A DNA stretch of 64,000 bases from UBA7434 sp042090785 (lineage in GTDB: Bacteria > Pseudomonadota > Gammaproteobacteria > Pseudomonadales > UBA7434). The translations under genes and the position numbers were made by a program. A model generated the notes under the pieces. That model made no database searches, had not been told where the DNA came from, and saw only the letters and a program-made list of their open reading frames with translations. Of this stretch, positions 62,046-64,000 are shown in pieces; position 1 is the stretch's first letter, and each line of letters begins with the position of its first letter. The stretch covers positions 55,593 to 119,592 of the forward strand of contig JBELIP010000004.1 in the NCBI GenBank assembly GCA_042090785.1. The letters run 5' to 3'.

Positions 62046-62270
62046 TATATTAAGTATTCTAAACATTACATGATGTGGCAAAGTATAAACGAGCCAGCTT
62101 ACAAACACAGCTTATAATCGAGTCATTAATCCTTTGTATAACGCTTGCATAGCTAGGAAAGGAAAACAGCAAGGACAGATTGTATGAAAATATATATTTT
62201 GAAAAGAGTTTTATTTATACAACGGCTTACGAAGACTTGCAAATAAAGAGTTTTTCAGTACTAAAGCCAG

Positions 62271-62474
62271 CTATTCTTCAGTGAACAAATCACCCACATC
62301 ACAACGTAAGCTTTTTGTGATTTGAGTTAAGGTTTTCAACGTCGTATTTTGCCCTGCATTCTCCAACCGCGTTAACGTGGCTCTTGATATACCCAATTTA
62401 CGGGCAAACGCATCTTGCGATAATTTACCGCGTCGCGCTTTCAGGTTTTTGGCTAACTTCTCAGATAATGTCAT
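62271..62474 (-). CDS. Small XRE-family HTH regulator
   Basis: The 67-residue product is nearly all helix-turn-helix: LSQDAFARKLGISRATLTRLENAGQNTTLKTLTQITKSLRCDVGDLF. It resembles Cro/antitoxin-type regulators, but no toxin partner is next to it. A perfect palindrome (62500-62513) lies 26 bp upstream of its start, between it and the divergent lipoprotein gene, and is the likely operator. Confidence 0.85.
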   Translation of the reverse strand: MTLSEKLAKNLKARRGKLSQDAFARKLGISRATLTRLENAGQNTTLKTLTQITKSLRCDVGDLFTEE

Positions 62475-62499
62475 TATTATAATTCGAACACATCTCTAA

Positions 62500-62513
62500 G
62501 TTCACATATGAAC
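62500..62513. promoter_or_regulatory. Palindromic operator candidate GTTCA-N4-TGAAC
   Basis: GTTCACATATGAAC is symmetric in its 5-bp arms and sits between the divergent HTH and lipoprotein genes, the expected place for autoregulation. Confidence 0.55.
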
Positions 62514-62583
62514 AATGACCTGCTATAGTTGATCAGTGTCTGCATACCTTCAGACAGAATCTACAATTATCAGGGAGATAAAG

Positions 62584-63000
62584 ATGAAATTTTCAATCTG
62601 CGCTATTGTTATATTCTTCAGCATCATGCTTAGCGCTTGCGCCAGCCCAGATCATAAAAGCCGCTTCTATCCTACCATTGACAGATCTCAATTAATTATT
62701 AGCATGAGTTACACCCAGCGGCAGTTATTAAATATATTGCTTAATCCGCTAGATAACACCCAAAGCAAGCATAAGCTTCAGAGACAGCGTCATAAGCTCT
62801 TATTAAGTAGCCATTGTGATTTAATTCGTAGAAACATAGTACATACTCCTGTGAATTACCCTGCTTGTCATACCGTTAAGCAAAGCAATCGCTTTTGCAT
62901 TAACGACTTTCACCACTGCATTGCGAAATGTCCCAGCTTTAAAAGAGATTGTCCGCCCTGCGAAAAGCAGGCATTGCAATGTTTAACTGAAAGCCCCTAA
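62584..63000 (+). CDS. Cys-rich putative lipoprotein
   Basis: From ATG 62584 (AGGGAGATAAAG before it) the product has 138 residues: a signal with lipobox LSAC (ICAIVIFFSIMLSAC), then a basic region, then a C-terminal half with many Cys (SHCDL, YPACH, RFCIND, HHCIAKC, RDCPPCEK, LQC). The even spacing suggests disulfides or a metal site in the periplasm. No family was recognised. Divergent from the HTH gene, whose operator candidate lies in its promoter region. Confidence 0.7.
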   Translation: MKFSICAIVIFFSIMLSACASPDHKSRFYPTIDRSQLIISMSYTQRQLLNILLNPLDNTQSKHKLQRQRHKLLLSSHCDLIRRNIVHTPVNYPACHTVKQSNRFCINDFHHCIAKCPSFKRDCPPCEKQALQCLTESP

Positions 63001-63011
63001 TACTCGGCTGA

Positions 63012-63112
63012 GTGTGTTAGAGAGAGCGGCGGAGATTAAAACGGACCAAAGGAATGCCCAATATGATGAATGGTCATATTGTGCTGGATCTCCGCTGCTC
63101 TCTCTAACACAC
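63012..63112. repeat. Long inverted repeat with nested hairpin
   Basis: The outer arms 63012-63036 and 63088-63112 are 25 bp and pair fully with one G-T. An inner hairpin CAATATGA/TCATATTG lies at 63059-63081. There is no T-run, so this is not a simple terminator. It could be a miniature mobile element or a structured RNA. Confidence 0.85.
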
Positions 63113-63238
63113 CTCTAAACAATCTCTAAAAAAAAGAATTAGCGACAAGCAATATATTCGCATTGAAAATTTCCTTATTATTAAAACGTCAATTTTTTAA
63201 AAATTTGCGAATGTATTTAAAAACAAAATGAAACTATG

Positions 63239-63311
63239 CCTCGGTATCAGGACTTGAACCTGAAATTGCAGCTTAGGAGGCCGCCGTGATATCCAGTTTC
63301 ACCATACCGAG
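63239..63311 (-). tRNA. tRNA-Arg(CCT), CCA not encoded
   Basis: The minus strand folds into acceptor CTCGGTA/TACCGAG, D stem GTGA/TCAC with loop AACTGGATA, anticodon stem GCGGC/GCTGC with loop CTCCTAA (anticodon CCT), and T stem TCAGG/CCTGA with loop TTCAAGT. The discriminator is G, followed by CAT rather than CCA, so CCA must be added by the nucleotidyltransferase. Confidence 0.9.
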
Positions 63312-63385
63312 GTTTATTGGTATTTTACGCGATTATTACTGCGTGTGGAATATATAGAAAAAATATAACTCTACCCTTTGAGTTA

Positions 63386-63399
63386 TTGATTTATATCAA
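63386..63399. promoter_or_regulatory. FNR/ANR box
   Basis: TTGAT-TTAT-ATCAA is a perfect match to the FNR-family consensus. Its centre is about 41 bp upstream of the start predicted from the TATATT at 63421, the class II activator position. It should drive the downstream small ORF under low oxygen. Confidence 0.7.
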
Positions 63400-63420
63400 T
63401 GGCGATAATACTCGTGGCGA

Positions 63421-63426
63421 TATATT
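63421..63426 (+). promoter_or_regulatory. -10 element downstream of the FNR box
   Basis: TATATT followed by AAT sits at the distance expected for a class II FNR-activated promoter. Confidence 0.55.
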
Positions 63427-63492
63427 AATATTCCCTCTATAAAATTAACTTTAAGAAGATATTGAGGAAAAGAACTGAGAGGAGTTATTGAG

Positions 63493-63576
63493 ATGAAATA
63501 TGGCAATAAAAATCAATGGTTTATTTTTACTTTTTTCACAATAACTATTTTTTTACTTATTTATTTATCTGTATAA
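63493..63576 (+). CDS. 27-residue single-span membrane peptide
   Basis: ATG 63493 follows AGAGGAG with eight bases of spacing, a strong ribosome-binding site. The peptide begins MKYGNKNQW and continues as one hydrophobic helix, FIFTFFTITIFLLIYLSV. It is the first gene after the FNR-type promoter and 36 bp before the PGPGW-like membrane gene. No family was recognised; small single-span peptides often adjust larger membrane complexes, but that is inference. Confidence 0.6.
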   Translation: MKYGNKNQWFIFTFFTITIFLLIYLSV

Positions 63577-63612
63577 ATACCCGTAAGTATTATTAAGTAG
63601 ATAACAATTATA

Positions 63613-63966
63613 ATGACCATCACCGTTATTAATGAATATCAACACTTCCTTACCTGTGTTGCATTTTTGTCTACATTAAGTCTTTTTATAGGTTTATTAA
63701 TAATGCCGTTTTTTATAGCGACAATACCCGACGATTACTTTAAGCAAACGAAAAGACCGTCAAGCTCATCTAATACTTATTCTATTACACGCTTTATGGC
63801 AAAGTTGTTTAAAAACCTACTCGGCTTACTGCTTATTCTTAGCGGTATAGCGATGCTAATACTACCCGGTCAGGGTTTGTTAACCTTGTTTATTGGCATT
63901 CTACTTATAGACTACCCTGGAAAATACCCGATAGAAAAGAAGTTAAAATGCCGCTATAGGTCATAG
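63613..63966 (+). CDS. PGPGW-like inner-membrane protein
   Basis: The 117-residue product has two or three membrane spans: residues 10-37 and the pair around LLGLLLILSGIAMLILPGQGLLTLFIGILLIDYPGKYPIEKKL, where LPGQG and the C-terminal basic tail match small PGPGW-type transmembrane proteins. Function is not established. It follows the FNR-promoted small ORF and may share its transcript. Weak Shine-Dalgarno before the ATG. Confidence 0.7.
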   Translation: MTITVINEYQHFLTCVAFLSTLSLFIGLLIMPFFIATIPDDYFKQTKRPSSSSNTYSITRFMAKLFKNLLGLLLILSGIAMLILPGQGLLTLFIGILLIDYPGKYPIEKKLKCRYRS

Positions 63967-64000
63967 CCTAGATAGAAAAATAGCTGGATAGATAGCTCGC

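Noticed and set aside
62184..62246. 20-codon plus ORF with AAGGA before it
   Set aside because: Too short and featureless to support, although the Shine-Dalgarno spacing is acceptable.
63012..63112. Integron attC site
   Set aside because: attC ends point inward as YAAC...GTTR. Here the ends read GTGTGTTAG...CTAACACAC, the opposite arrangement, and no integrase or cassette is present.
1..64000. CRISPR array, prophage, IS element or restriction/defence island
   Set aside because: No regularly spaced repeat-spacer array, transposase, integrase or phage structural gene was seen. The tandem arrays found have no unique spacers.

Overview
This window comes from a gammaproteobacterial chromosome with moderate to low GC. 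A marine member of the Pseudomonadales/Cellvibrionales side fits best. That placement is inferred from gene content and order: the thrS-infC-rpmI-rplT-pheS-pheT-ihfA-merR block followed by tRNA-Pro(GGG), an NrdA with two ATP-cone domains, a FleQ/FlrA-type flagellar regulator, a PEP-CTERM-like protein and a TorF-type porin. No species can be named from the sequence alone.

Layout. Positions 1-8200 hold housekeeping genes: the 5' part of prfB with its +1 frameshift site, then pepA, holC, valS, ttcA and mdh. Positions 8400-10100 hold a PEP-CTERM-like protein, a small unknown ORF, a MarR regulator and a 90-bp direct repeat that duplicates the tRNA-Pro 3' end and its terminator. Positions 10140-18250 carry the translation operon on the minus strand, with grxD upstream. 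Positions 18690-24020 carry argD-argF, a lipoprotein, an HSL-type hydrolase and glpK. Positions 24020-29220 carry nrdA-nrdB, with a DnaA box in the leader. Positions 29230-33910 are mixed accessory genes: a lipoprotein, a 2OG oxygenase, a DegT aminotransferase, a membrane-linked cold-shock protein, a SUI1 protein and a porin.

Positions 34300-59540 form a flagellar locus. The minus strand reads flgB-C-D-E-F-G-H-I-J-K-L, fliC, flaG, fliD, fliS, fliT-like, flrA, flrB, flrC. Reading away from flgB on the plus strand are flgA, flgM and flgN. Its control is readable in the DNA: sigma-54-type promoters precede flrB, flgB and flgA, and sigma-28-type promoters precede fliC and flgM. This fits the FlrA -> FlrBC -> FliA/FlgM cascade known in Vibrio and Pseudomonas.

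Positions 59550-64000 look accessory. They hold a MEKHLA protein, an overlapping methyltransferase/PP-loop ATPase pair of unknown role, a small HTH regulator with a palindromic operator candidate, a Cys-rich lipoprotein, a 25-bp-arm inverted repeat, tRNA-Arg(CCT), an FNR/ANR-type promoter with a 27-residue membrane peptide, and a PGPGW-like membrane protein.

A theme across the window is short tandem duplication at gene edges. It occurs after nrdA and flgB (both with 23-bp units sharing TTAAAAAGAGC), at the start of a lipoprotein gene (15-bp units carrying SD plus ATG), before fliS (21-bp units carrying the SD), inside flrC, between flgK and flgL, and at tRNA-Pro. The strongest candidates for something undescribed are this repeat class, the methyltransferase/PP-loop pair, and the FNR-driven small membrane peptide.
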